DNA of 64,000 nucleotides from Diphasiastrum complanatum (GCA_029204225.1 CM055109.1:43465054-43529053); one strand, 5' to 3'; counted from the first letter of the stretch, positions 36,920-48,713 are shown. Made by a program: numbers and translations. The notes: generated by a model not told the origin, from the sequence alone.

Positions 36920-37004
36920 GGTGTGACCAATAATCTCAAACACTGGAGGGCAGGTCTACCATATTAGGACTATTCCAGGTCCTTAACCGAATATGGCTAT
37001 AACA
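36920..37004 (-). repeat. Gypsy LTR, first 85 bp
   Basis: On the minus strand it starts TGTTATAGCC and runs to the copia insertion point. It aligns with 62465-62541, for example GTGACCAATAATCTC and CAGGTCCTTAAC. Confidence 0.85.
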
Positions 37005-37150
37005 TTCTTCCTTCCTTAAACAGGTTTTGTCCTCAGAATGAAAAAAAAGAAAACATGAAACCATTCCTAAAGCTTTCAAATTGTACCCATGAACCATTAT
37101 TCTTTATTTGATCTTTTCATCTGAATAAGCACTCAGAGATGCAACAATTT
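37005..37150 (-). pseudogene. Gypsy pol 3' end before a 3' LTR
   Basis: The minus strand reads a CATTCTGAGGACAAAACC-type end with the purine-rich AAGGAAGGAAGAA immediately before TGTTATAG. This fixes the LTR at 36920-37004 as a 3' LTR of a minus-strand gypsy element. The same kind of pol end occurs at 63940-63990 on the plus strand. Confidence 0.7.
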
Positions 37151-37599
37151 TTTAATTGGTTGTCTCTACTCGTGGATACAAACTCAAATTCCCAAGATAC
37201 GCCAAGCTATAAATATTCCAAATGGGTTGATCTACTCCAAAACAAAAGTTTATCACCTTCATGTAACCCCAATTACATGAATCATTGGGTGAATTACTTT
37301 ATTTCAGAAATCAAATCCAAAAGCTAAAAAAATTTCATTTCAATTTCTTATAGTAAATAAGGCTTCTTGGTATAAATATTCTTAGAATATTCAACTATTC
37401 TAAAATACTATAATTCAGTCATCTAAAATCTCTAGGAGATCCATCAAGTCTCAGATAAATATAACTCGAACCATAGTACTACAATTACTTTGATGAGTTA
37501 ACAATCCCATTTCTAGCATCATATGCAAGAAATCAGCATGTATCCGTATCTTAATAGATTTATCTGTCTCCTATAAAATTGGAGATTTAGACTGAACTT

Positions 37600-39450
37600 T
37601 GTACACAAGCACTTATAGACTACAATCTGTAAAGAAAGCAATTCCTCATAAGTAACCAATTACTTAATGAAAAGGCCTATGAGATTCATACAATCTCAAG
37701 TATGCACTGGAGTAAAGGAATTTAGAGTTCAAATAATAGATCTAAATTTTTGACTCACCCAATTGATCAAGAATTACTCATTATCTTAAGAATCTTCACA
37801 TTTTCTTATAATATTCAAATGATCTTTAAGTATTAGTTTATGATCTGTCAATCATAAATATTTAGAATCTTATGATATGTCAATCATATTTTACAAGATT
37901 CCAAAATCATACTTAATCATTGAAAAATACTGGAGTATATGCACAACATACAACTCAAGAAATATAAGAATCACTCAGAAATCTTTTCCACAAGGAAAAT
38001 CACTGGATTCCAAAAATATTATTTCAAACTGATTCTTAATCAAATTATGAGTTCCAAATTCTACAATCAACCAAAAAAATTAAAGACCTTTATAACATTC
38101 GTCTTTAACAATATAAACTTTATACGATCTCTTAGAATAGCATCTAGAGATTACAAAGTTATGTTGAATTCCCAAAATCCAGTTTACCATTCTTGGAACC
38201 ATTAGGATTTGGTATCCAATGAGCTCACAGGGATACTATCACTAATTAATCAAGTTTATTTCTCAACTGAGAAATACTCATCCACAAATTTAGTATCTCA
38301 TGCACACAATTCCTCGATGAATCTAAATGACTCATAAATTATGTGTCTTACAAGCAATACACACAAAACAAATAGTTTTTGGTGAATTCTCTTCACACTA
38401 TCCGTTTTACCAATTAACTTCCACAAGAGTAGATCAGCTACTCAAGTTAATTGCTCATGATTTAGAAATCTTAAATGTCTAGGTGCAGATCTTATTTATA
38501 CTAGTATAACACCACATTCAGATCATTATCCAAATCATTTTTAAAGTTAACCTATAGATCTATTAGAACATATCTGTTAACTTTGCAAGTACTTGTCAAA
38601 CACAATACTTGATCATATGTCTATGTTCAACGACTAGGCTAAGTGCACCAGATAACCTTAGTAACCAGGAATTCATAGCAGATCCAAACAATATTAATCG
38701 TGCACATATGAGAAAAATCTCACTATGACCCAGTACACAAACCCTTATGTCCTTATCTAGCAGATTCCTCCAAAATCCGCTTATGTTACTCACATATCTC
38801 ACTAAGAATCTTGTAACTCAGCTACAGAAGTTTCTATTTCTCTTGAGTAGATAACATATCTGGGAAATCTCTGAAGTGAATAATTCCACATCACAAGTTT
38901 TCCAACCATCATACTCTTATCAACAAAATTCCTTTAATCATTCAACCTACTTCAGCTCTTAGTGCACAAACTAAGATTAGGCTGACTTATACCGACATCT
39001 TTGGTTAGAATTAAAACTTTATCCCTCTGATCCAATCCATAACTAAATGGTACTTGGTAACTAATCAGTGAACCATAATTTAATCTTTACCACTACTTCC
39101 CATATTCATGAATATCTCATAGCTCAAAAACCTCCAAATTTTCTCTAGTTCCAGATTATTCAGAATAATCACTAGAGATTTCCTCTATACCACTGGATAA
39201 TTCCACCATTGTATATAAACTGGATTCCACAAAAGAAATCTATGCAACTGGTTGATCTCATGAAAGTCTGATATCCTTTTTTTTTTCCCTTTTAAAAGAA
39301 ATTTCACGATCAAAAAGTTTCCAGAAGATAACGTACAAGATATTTAAGATTTGAAAAAGTCAGTAATGAGTATTCAATACTATTACAAACTTGACTTTTT
39401 TCTTAAAATCATAAAATATCTTATCCCGAGTGATAACTGGTCCATATCCT
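37600..39450. repeat. AT-rich dispersed repeat, copy 1
   Basis: It aligns with 54085-55230 in the same orientation. Shared landmarks are AATTCCTCATAAGTAA, CCAATTGATCAAGAATTACT, CTTAAATGTCTAGGTGCAGA, GTGAATTCTCTTCACAC and AAAAAGTCAGTAATGAGTAT. Copy 1 has about 650 extra bases (about 38580-39230) absent from copy 2. No protein domain is recognised on either strand. It lies inside a minus-strand gypsy element and is probably its 3' internal region. The stretch 37151-37599 is likewise non-coding. Confidence 0.75.
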
Positions 39451-39757
39451 AAATTTTAAGTGCAATAGTTTTCTTTACAAAAATTATTCTCGTTTATGGA
39501 ATTTTTATTGATATCAATATAGATTCTTACAATAAGGTTGTGTCCATAGTGTAATATTGGAATGCAATTTTCTATATTAATAAAAAGACATGACGATTGG
39601 CATGTATTTGCTAATAGTGAATCTTAGTTTTCCTCCATAATCTGAATTGTTTCGCCAATATACTTCGCATTTGATCTCGAGCTCATGTCTTTTACGTACC
39701 TGCATAAAACTAATACAAAGTGAGTTACAATTAGTACAGATATTGTATTAGAAAGTT

Positions 39758-40100
39758 TTACCAACTCAATCTAACTGTTTTTGATCTCGTGCTTATCTTT
39801 AATGAGTTTTTTACATCATTATATATCTTGCAACGAAATGATTCTGAAACTGCAGCATCTAGTGCAATCCATTCATCACTTTCAAAACTAGGTAATGGAA
39901 TTGGGACTATTTGTCCAAAATTTTCTTTTGTGTCAGGAATGTACATTAATTCATTAAAAAAGATCCTACTATAAGCTAGATCTTTTGTAGTTCTACCTCG
40001 ATATTGCAGTTGTCCAATATCAGTGTGAATAACATCTAACACATCTGCTAGAGATCCACTGGGTTCCCATTCAATAATATTGGATGGATATAATCTGCAA
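39758..40100 (-). CDS. Unknown minus-strand coding fragment 1
   Basis: An open frame follows a good splice acceptor (TATCTTCTTGCAG, at about 40099-40095 on the minus strand). It runs about 110 codons to a stop and reads like real protein: IIEWEPSGSLADVLDVIHTD, QLQYRGRTTKDLAYSRIFF, then NFGQIVPIPLPSFESDEWIA. It has mixed composition, no low complexity and no repeats. I do not recognise the family. With the fragment at 40180-40494 it may form a minus-strand gene or a retroelement/viral relic. Confidence 0.4.
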
Positions 40101-40179
40101 GAAGATAATGATCAAATTGGCAAGTAAACTATTAGATATTTATGAATGACAAAAATCTAAGTATCAAAAATATCAATAC

Positions 40180-40494
40180 TCATAGTTGTTTTTTTTTGTG
40201 ATCTTGAAGGTTGAATCCTTGCACATTTATCTCTGAATGCATATATACATGTTGGACTAGAATTTCATAAATAGATTTTCCTCTTGATGATGTTCTGAAA
40301 TCCAAAATTTTGATCGATAAGATAGTTTTGACCTTTAGCTTTTTCGAAATGCTCCTCTTGATGATGGATGCATCAAAACCCAAGAGTTTTTTGAATATTT
40401 TTTTGGAACCCATAATCCATTATCATCTTTCTCGTTGAATAGAAGCACAGAGTCGATTGAGGAGCACGGCTTCCTTGATGGCGCCATTTGTAAT
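40180..40494 (-). pseudogene. Unknown minus-strand coding fragment 2
   Basis: From ATG at about 40488 one frame reads MAPSRKPCSSIDSVLLFNEK then GLWVPKKYSKNSW and stops at about 40335. The overlapping next frame stays open to 40180 (SSRGKSIYEILVQHVYMHSE). The switch between frames suggests an indel. The family is unknown. The fragment lies about 80 bp upstream of fragment 1 on the same strand. Confidence 0.35.
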
Positions 40495-40559
40495 GTGCAT
40501 GCAAAAATCTGAAATAGTGAACTACGAATATGAAAATATGCTAGACAAAAAGCCATGAA

Positions 40560-41858
40560 TCTGAAAATATATGTTGGCGTAAATTTGAAACACTGATCTA
40601 TTTGGCACCATGAATTAACTCTAGTTAATCCTGTTAACCATGATTTGACAATGCATATACATTAATGGTACATCGACTTTCTCATCTCAACCATTTGTCA
40701 TATTCATTTTCAATATTTTTGGGTCTCTTCGGGCAGTGATGAGCTGGAAGGGCGGGCCTCATCAACCAATAGCATTTCCACATGTTGCTAGACGAAACAA
40801 CAATATATTTAAGAAGTTTTTATTTTATTTATATTTGAAAAATTCTACGTTACGTAGAACCCTGATTTCAAGGTTTCAATTGGTCCACATGGCAACAAAA
40901 CTAAGAAAATAAAATAAAAAAAATCTTTTTCAAAGGCCCTCTTCGGGCTCTAAGTTTCTCCAATGTATATTTTATGTTTTGGTTCATGTTTGATCAGTAT
41001 CTCTTAGAGTTTGCATCTCATTTTGAATGTAGATGCTGATTTTTCTACATTGGTAGGATTGCTGGTTTGCTCTTTTTCGTAACCAAAGACCAGGGACATG
41101 GATTTGGATCTTGAATGATCTGAAATTCTTCACATCCACTAAGTGTGATTTAGATCTCCTAAGGTGTGTGAATGGACAATGATCAAGATTACATTGAGAT
41201 TCAAGATCTATCTCTCTCAAAACAAAAACACTGTTACTACATGCATTTACTCAAAACCATAGTACATACACACATGTGGGAAGTTGTCCTTTCAAAAAAC
41301 TATGGAAAACGCCTACTCTCAGGTAGAGAGAGAAAGCAAGTAAACACTTAGACTCAGAAACTTGATTGATTTCCAAATTACTTAGCACCAAATGAGAAGT
41401 ACAATGATACTAGTAGATCCACGAGCTAATCCAAACTCAAACATGATTGGACCTCATATTTACAACCTCTTAATTCTATTGGACCAATAATGCATCCACC
41501 TCTTGATTCTATTGGATCATTTTCAAGCATAACTCAAATCCTATTGGATCATTGATGCTTCCACCTCTAAATTCTATTGGACCTCTTGAACTTTGACTTG
41601 TCACACATCAAACTAAATCAAAACAGTTGTCAACAACCTATTTAGCTCGAGTTTCACCTCTTACACTACTTTGGCTCAATAGAGGTATTACATGTGGATT
41701 TGACCAATTTGCCATCTATGCCAATTTTGATTCTATCAATGTTGTACACCAAGATGCTTGACATAGAAAAATGTAAGACCCCTACAACTAACATAGATAG
41801 CCTTTTTACATTTTTTGCACTCCTAAAAAGTTATATATTGAAGATTAAGCATTGATCT
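40560..41858 (-). other. Non-coding stretch with probable copia LTR
   Basis: No gene is seen. The part from about 41230 to 41850 lies just downstream, on the minus strand, of a copia RNase H stop and is presumably the LTR of that element. It holds the 33-bp CCAAT repeat. LTR ends are not defined. Confidence 0.4.
41476..41580 (-). repeat. Four CCAATAG motifs at 32-33-bp spacing
   Basis: CTATTGG occurs at 41476, 41509, 41541 and 41574, i.e. CCAATAG on the minus strand. Each is followed by similar sequence (CACCTCT, TCTATTGGA). It is a decayed tandem repeat of about 33 bp that gives a periodic CCAAT-box array in the sense orientation of the presumed LTR. Confidence 0.75.
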
Positions 41859-42480
41859 TCATATTACTCCAAGATTAGATCTATGCTTGATGAAGACACT
41901 TTTGCTCAAAGGCTTGGTGAGTAGATCGGCAATACAAGAGGATGTGTTGACATGCTCCAAATAGATTTCTCCTCCAATAAGCTTTTCTCTCACAAAGTGG
42001 TGTGCCACTTCTATGTGCTTGCTCCTTGCATGGAATATGGGATTATTGGCAAGAGCTTGGGCCGAGATGTTGTCACATTTGATCATTGGTAGATCATCCT
42101 CCTTAATGCACTTTAGGTCCAATAACAATCTCTTGATCCAAAGCACCTCTTTGGTAGTGTGGTGAGTGCTTTGTACTTGGCCTCACATGAAGAAAAAGAT
42201 ATAGTATCTTGCTTTTTGGAAAGCCAAGATATTAGATTGCCTCCAAGAAATATGGTGTATGCACTTATGGACTTTCGATCCAACTTATCACTTGCAAAGT
42301 CCGAATCCGAGTAGCCAATAATGGATATTAGCTTTACTTTTATAAAGTAGACCATAATCATAAAATGAAGATATATACCTTAGCATCCTCTTGGCCATCT
42401 TTCAATGATGGATCTTTGGATCTTGCATAAATTGGCTCAACTTGTGCACACAAAAGCTCAAGTCGGTCCTAGTGATGGTA
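41859..42480 (-). pseudogene. Copia RT end and RNase H
   Basis: The minus strand has LSFCVHKLSQFMQDPKIHH, then YSDSDFASDKLDRKSISAY, LISWLSKKQDTISFSSCEAK, and in another frame LWIKRLLLDL and KCDNISAQALANNPIFHARS with KHIEVAHHFVREKL. This is copia RNase H in order. Two frameshifts and one stop mark it as dead. It is joined at about 42480 to a SINE-like head. Confidence 0.9.
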
Positions 42481-42540
42481 GGCCACCAAAGAAACTTGGG
42501 ATGCCAAGCTAACCAACTGAGCCAACCTCGTTGGACTTTT
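42481..42540 (-). mobile_element. tRNA-derived SINE-like head (second copy)
   Basis: The minus strand has TGGCTCAGTTGGTTAG (complement of 42509-42524), an excellent pol III A box (TRGCNNAGTNGG). It shares about 50 bp with 23041-23120. The B-box end is missing, cut at the copia relic. Confidence 0.45.
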
Positions 42541-43056
42541 TGCCATACAATGAGCTGGCATATGTGACACTCACAACATTACAAACATAGGGCCTATGAT
42601 TTTACGACTTGTACAAGCCCGCACAAATGTGTATTGGACCTCGACCTCATCTATATGATCACATGTGTGAGAGTTTGATCTAGTGTAAATTCACATGTAT
42701 ATTCACCACATGTGTGTACAGATTGCATCGATGATAGTATAGTGACCACGTGTGTACAGACTGAGTGATGACGCCTTTCATTAGAATGGGCACAAGCATT
42801 TAATGCCAGGTGCCCATCCAAGGGCCCATGTGAAGTAAAAGAGTGGCAGAACCACTCTCTCACTTGACATGCATCCTTGGATGGGCAACTGGCATTAAAA
42901 TCCTGTGCATTTTTCATCCTCAGGCAGCGATGACAATATATATACACATCTGTGAGAGTTTGAACCAATGATCCGATGGACAATGGTTAGTGCCCTGGCT
43001 CAAGTCCTTTGCACCAATCAAATTCATGGGGCACGGAGTTTTTAAGTCTTCTCTCT

Positions 43057-43221
43057 TATAAAAATGTGATACCTGACTGGCATCTCCCACTCAACTCTTT
43101 TTTTGTTTTTCTTGGTATCAGCATCTCGACCTATGCTTCCTTCATGCCACTCTCCTTCTCCTTCTCCGCATCTGCTGCTGCTGCTTCTGCTCGTCCTTCA
43201 ACCTCTCTCCTTCATATTCAG
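43057..43221 (+). promoter_or_regulatory. Probable promoter and first exon of Dabb gene
   Basis: TATAAAA lies at 43057-43063, followed by a C/T-rich leader typical of plant 5' UTRs. A GT donor lies at 43222 (ATTCAG/GTATCA). The matching acceptor is probably TTTTACAG ending at 44310, giving a 5' UTR intron of about 1.1 kb. All positions are inferred from sequence motifs. Confidence 0.45.
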
Positions 43222-44343
43222 GTATCATCATCGATCCTTTTCTTTTCTGTTTCTGTTGTTGTTGTTTGGGTTGTCCATTGATCATGCTTCCATCTTCTTA
43301 GATTTTGAGACTGATTTACTTAGCTTCAAGTTTAGTCCTCTTTCAAAAGTTTCGGTTCTGCTGCTTTAGTTTTGATAATTGTGGAAATGGGATGTTTTAA
43401 ATAGGGCGTATGTATTCTCTCCTGTTGGATTTTAGGTGTTTGGAATAGCGATGCCGTATCTGGTTAACAAGAAATAGGAGCGTCTCATTTCTGTGGTTTT
43501 TGTACTTGACAAATGAATGGGAAAAGTGGCAAGACATGGCGATACATAGTTGTTTTCTTCCGTTTTCAGCTATTATTTAGGGCAAATGAAGTTTTGTTAG
43601 ATCTTATGAAACCGAAAGAGTTGGAGGAACGCATCATTAGTATGATGATAAGCAGTGTTCGCTCGTTTATAAGTAATATGGAAGAAGAATATGAAATGCG
43701 ACCTGCCACTAGCTTTAGCAGGGGTGGGACACTGTAAGCCGTACATACCAAAGAGCATGAAGTTTACTTATGTGTTAAATAGTGCCGTCTCTTCCTTGAA
43801 GGGATGGAAAAGCCAAATTCTGAGGTAACAGAGTCAGATCTGGTCACAGATAAACCACAATTGGATATTATTGACTGTAAACACCTTTGCAACATTTCCC
43901 AGTTGTGGATAAGTTCTGAAGGGTATGAAGCTAGTTTTGGATCTACTTTTAAAACAGGTAATTGTATTGACCGGTCTTGCTGTTTTTCAATGTTCATAAC
44001 CATATACTGCATATATTGTGCCTGAAGTTTCTACGCATAAAAGCCTAAATTATGATCTGGTAGACACCGTACACTTCAAGCTTATTTCGTTGTAAAGAAG
44101 GGGTTAGTAAGCATTGCATTCAGTAGTCTGTGATGGGAAATTCAGGTCCTTGAACTTGGACGATCTATCAGTTATATCAGGATAGAATTGGAAACTATAA
44201 AGATAAGTAGCTTCAAAACTGTTTGTTTTGCATTAACAGTCTCAATTGCAAACCACTCTCTGCAGATCTTGAGATCGCGCATGATACTCGTTGACCTCAT
44301 TGTTTTACAGGAAAATCTGACAGGCAAATGTGCTTCTAATGTT

Positions 44344-45084
44344 ATGTTGTGGCGATTCACAAAAGTAAACAATCTTAAAGTTTGCAAGGTCGGATTGCAA
44401 AAGGCTGCTTCGAAGTATTCAACATTAGTTACCATGTCGGCTTCTGCTACAGTTGTAGATCATGTGGTTCTTTTCAAGGTGAAACCTGAAACGCCTGCAG
44501 ACAAGACCCAAGCTATGCTGGATGGTCTACGTGGGCTTAGCGTGCTAGATGGGGTATTGCAGCTCACTGTTGCTCCAGCTTTAAATTTGTGGCCGGCTCA
44601 GACATCATGGGCTGCTGGTTTTACTCATGCCTTGCACGGTCGCTACAAGGACAAGGCATCTCTTGATGCTTATACAATCTCATCTGCGCATGTTAGTGTT
44701 GTAGAGAACAATGTGAAACCTATTATTGACGGTTTATTGGCAGTAGACTGGGAAGCAAGTCCATCACCTCCAGTAGAAGAAGATTTTGGCGTCCTTCGCA
44801 TTGCACTGTTGAAGCTTAAAGAAGGGCTGACAGAAGAAGATGTCACAGGAATTTTGGGGACATTTAACAGCTATCCAAGTACCTTTCCGTCTGTTGTTCA
44901 AGTGAGTGCAGGTCCAAATTTCTCACCAGTAAGGGCACAGGGTTTCAATTATGGCTACTTGGCTCAGTTTAAGAGCGTGAAGGAGCTAGAGGAGTTGACA
45001 GCAAATCCTGACCATGTAGCTCTGATGGAAAGTAAAGTTAACCCTCATGTAGAATCATTCATACTAGTGGATGCTTTGAAATAA
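44344..45084 (+). CDS. Stress-responsive A/B barrel (Dabb) protein, two domains
   Basis: From ATG 44344 the protein has 246 aa. An alternative ATG at 44434 gives 216 aa and matches the domain start (MSASATVVDHVVLFKVK). The longer form adds 30 residues, MLWRFTKVNNLKVCKVG onward, rich in basic residues with no acid: a plausible organelle-targeting peptide. Two Dabb domains follow (residues about 35-140 and 147-244 of the long form). The first has VDHVVLFKVK, FTHALHGRYKDKASLDAY and the H-V--V---V-P end; the second has LRIALLKLKEG, GYLAQFKSVKELEE and DHVALMESKVNPHVESFIL. Family knowledge: small dimeric ferredoxin-like barrels, relatives of poplar SP1 and Arabidopsis UP3-type proteins, linked to stress responses; no enzyme activity is established here. 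The ORF extends 52 codons further 5' without a stop, but that part overlaps the likely intron/acceptor. The reading frame is intact and the gene is probably functional. Confidence 0.92.
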   Translation: MLWRFTKVNNLKVCKVGLQKAASKYSTLVTMSASATVVDHVVLFKVKPETPADKTQAMLDGLRGLSVLDGVLQLTVAPALNLWPAQTSWAAGFTHALHGRYKDKASLDAYTISSAHVSVVENNVKPIIDGLLAVDWEASPSPPVEEDFGVLRIALLKLKEGLTEEDVTGILGTFNSYPSTFPSVVQVSAGPNFSPVRAQGFNYGYLAQFKSVKELEELTANPDHVALMESKVNPHVESFILVDALK

Positions 45085-45732
45085 AGTCAAGCTGAAGCAG
45101 CTAAAATAAGTGGACTTCTCTGGCTGGAACTATTCGTCTGGATTCTGATCCATGCACCCGGGTATGCAACTATTACTATAAGACATATTTTCTCAATCAA
45201 GCATTGCAAGGATGCCGTGGTAGCCTTGATGGTTGCTCATCACGTTAATGGTTATAACAAGAATGGTTTTCTATTCCTTATTATGTTGGGTGTCACTGAA
45301 AAAACGTTATTTCCAACTTCAAATTTTCCAATCCTCAGCCGTTATGGAACTAACTGCTGCAGCTGCCAATAGCAAAGAGAAACTGATTGAAAAGCCAACT
45401 TATCAAATATTAACTTGAAGATTGCTTAGGGGTCAGCGTTTTAGCATTATTGAATCTCAAGTTTGTCGATCATGTAATCATGCCAATGTAATTACAACAG
45501 TAATGCAATTACATCACAGCTTACAGAATTTTTCAATCTTGTATGGTTTGAAATCTTTGGAATTGTCCTTGAAAGTACTGAAGTTGGGTGGCTGCAAAAA
45601 AGGGACACCCAAGAGCAGCCTATGCTCTAAATTTTGGCTATGCTTTGTAAACAAGCACTAGATCAAGCATAGGCAAAAAATCATGAGCCACCATAGCCAC
45701 CAAGGAAGGAGAAACCATCATTATTGGACAAC

Positions 45733-45770
<38 letters not shown>

Positions 45771-45884
45771 ACAAAACCCCCTAAATCCTAATGAGCTCAA
45801 TAATAGCTCAATGCACACATTACGATAATGTAGTCAAAGTCTAAATTACCTAAACAATGTAAATTGAACATTGTATTTCTAACA
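45085..45884 (-). repeat. Dabb 3' flank and copia 3' LTR
   Basis: The first 300 to 500 bases are the likely 3' UTR/flank of the Dabb gene. On the minus strand a copia LTR starts TGTTAG at 45884, right after the RNase H end. It includes an (AG)16 microsatellite at 45735-45766. The other LTR end, somewhere near 45650, is not resolved. Confidence 0.55.
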
Positions 45885-48708
45885 CTCCTCAAAGATAAAT
45901 TTACATTCTAATGAACCTCATAATAAACATGATTTTTCAAATTTAACTATAGCTAAAGACGTTATGAAAATGTTTGCTCCTTGGTCATCAGATTTATAAA
46001 ATACTAAATCTATGGCTTTATCATCATGTAGCTTCTCTCTAACAAAGTGATAATCAACCTCTATGTGTTTTGTTCTAGCATGAAGTACAAGATTTCTATC
46101 CAAATGAAGGTAACTTTGATTATCACAAGATATTATGGATGATGCTTTTGAGTTTGCCCAAAATCAGCAAATAATCTTTTTAACCATATAGCTTCCAGTG
46201 TCACAAAATTTAATGCTCGATACTCAGCTTCAGTTGATAAAGCAACAGTGGGTTGCTTCTTCTTGCTCCAAGATATAGCTGTAGTACCTACACTAGACAC
46301 AAAGCATGTGATCTTCTGTCATCAACATTTCTTGCCCAATCAGCATCATAAGATCCAACCAAAACAGGTAACTCATTTTTGCAAAATTGTAAGCCATAGT
46401 GTAGAGTTCCTTTGATGTAGCATACAACTCGTTTTGCAGCATGCCAATGTCTCTCTTAGCTTAGACATAAATTGACCAATAAACCCAAATGAAATATCAG
46501 GACGCATATGAGTAAGATAAATAAGGCTATCAAGTAGTTGCTTGTGCAAGTAATGATCCACCTCGTTTGTGTCATCCTGCAAGGTTAGCTTCATATTCGT
46601 ATCCAAAGGCATATAACTTGCACTCTTGCATATTAATCCTTTTCAACAATCCTTCTACATACTTTCCTTGGGTTGGCACAATGTCATCTTTTCTTTGCCA
46701 GACTTCCAAACCCAAGCAATAGTGCATTAAGCCTAAATCTATCATTTCAAAGCTATCTCCAAGAAATAATTTGATTTTTTCAATAAGCATGTTATCTCCC
46801 AGTTATGATCAAATCATCAACGGAAAATATAATGAAAATGATTTCACCTTGATGTTTGAGAAGATAAATATTTGGATCGGTTTCACTCCTCATTATGTTC
46901 TTGCTCACAAAATATTCATTGATACATGCATTCCAACCTCGTGATAATTGCTTTAGACCATAAATAACTTTCTTCAACCTACACACAAGATGTTCCTTGT
47001 CTTTTTGCACAAATCCTTCAGATTGTTCCATGCGCACCCCTTCCATTAGCTTACCATTCAAGAATGTTGCCAACTGTTGTATCTTTCAGCCATGAACTGT
47101 AGCAATTGCTACCAATGATCGAATAGTGACCATCTTTGCCACTAGTGCAAAAGTCTTTTCAAAGTCTATGCCTTCCTATTGTTCAAAATCATGTGCTTCC
47201 AATCTAGTCTTGTATTTATCCAATGAACCATTAGCATGACTTTTAATTCTATACACCTATTTACAAGAGATGGCTTGCTTACCATGAGGCAACCTAACTA
47301 ATTCCCAAACATAGTTTTCCATCAAAGTCTATTTCATGCCTAATAGCATCTTGCCACTCACAATGTACAACATGTTTGAATGTTTTTGGCTCCTCGAATG
47401 AACTTGCATTGCACACAGCAAAGCCAAATTTACCTCATACATGTGTCTTCGTTCTCTTCTTGACCAGTGAGGTGATACCAATTCCTTTCCATCTTGAATC
47501 TCGTCATGTTTCACATCTTTCATCACCTTCAAATAACACTTAGGTATTTTCTTTGGTGTTTTTGATGTAGAGACTTCATCTTTATTTCATTGCTTTTCAC
47601 CTGCTTCATCCTTTTCCACCTCTACCATGTCCTCATCATCAAATGAAAATCCATGCAAATCTACATTGCTAATATGACCATCAAGCTCATCCATAACACA
47701 TCATGACTGATGATGAGCTTTCTAGACTCTTGATCATACAACTTGTATGTCTTAGCACTATAATCATATCCAAAAGAAATGCACTTACTAGATTTTGCAT
47801 CAAACTTTTATCATCTTTTGGTAAATGTGCAAATGCTTTACAACCAAATATACAAAGATGAGAAATTATTGGGTTTACCCCAGTGAAGGCTTCTTGAGGT
47901 GCTTTGGACTCGACAACTTTTGTTGGACACTTGTTTAATAGATAAACTATTGTGTTACAAGCTTCTGCCTAGGAACTATTGGGTAAAGCCTTGTTCTTCA
48001 ACATTGTTCTCGCCATTTCCAATATCGTCTTGTTCTTTCTCTCAACAACTCCATTTTGTTCAGGTGTGTGAGAAGTAGTAACCTACCTTTGAATGCCTTG
48101 ATCAATGCAAAAGGCCTTAACCTTGTTTGACTCGTGCTCACCACCCTTATCAAATCTACGGACTTTGATAAAATGGTCTTTTTGTTTTTCTACCATCTTT
48201 TTGAACTCAACAAACTTTGCAAAGATTTATTCGCAATAAGATAAATCCAATATTTATGATTGTAATCATCAATGAAGGTCACAAAATAGTAGGTACCACC
48301 AATGGATCATGTTTGCAATTTTTTCACAAACATCTGTGTGGATTAACTCAAGAATTTGAGCTGCTATCCTGGATCCTAATTTGTGAAATCTCTCCCTATC
48401 TTGCTCTCCCATCACACGGCTTTCACACTTCTTTCCATCATAGGTCAAATCAGACAATCCAATAACCATATTCTTTTTCTTTAGAATTTTAATACTTTGA
48501 GCATTAAGATGCCCAAAGACATTGATGCCAAAGCTCAAAATTTCTACCGCCAGGAAGAGTAAGAGCTATTATACCTGTCATCGCATCAATATGATATAAC
48601 CTATTATCGTCCACTCATTGTTCAATTGCAATCACTTTGTAGTGATCCTTGATGTCCTTCACAAGACATTGTCGATCAAACTCCACCTTTAGGTCTTGAT
48701 CTGCAATG
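45885..48708 (-). pseudogene. Outer copia element: INT, RT, RNase H (minus)
   Basis: On the minus strand, in order, come the GAG-pre-integrase end (48540-48270, SIKILKKKNMVIGLSDLTYD), the integrase core and tail (about 48330-47750: FDKGGEHESNKVKAFCIDQG, EQNGVVERKNKTILEMART), RT (47250-46373: NGKLMEGVRMEQSEGF, SVDDLIITG where YVDD is expected, so Tyr is changed to Ser) and RNase H (46350-45918: ARTKHIEVDYHFVREKL). Many stops and frameshifts are present. The element continues beyond the nested insertion at 52166. Confidence 0.9.
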
Positions 48709-48713
48709 AAACC

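Noticed and set aside
42651-42983. 110-codon minus-strand ORF near the Dabb promoter
   Set aside because: Cys/His-rich by chance from repeated CATGTG/CACATG words. No knuckle spacing fits, and it lacks a start context.
42957-43020. Third SINE-like or tRNA gene with B-box-like GGCTCAAGTCC
   Set aside because: No A box at proper spacing and no cloverleaf; probably chance or a fragment.
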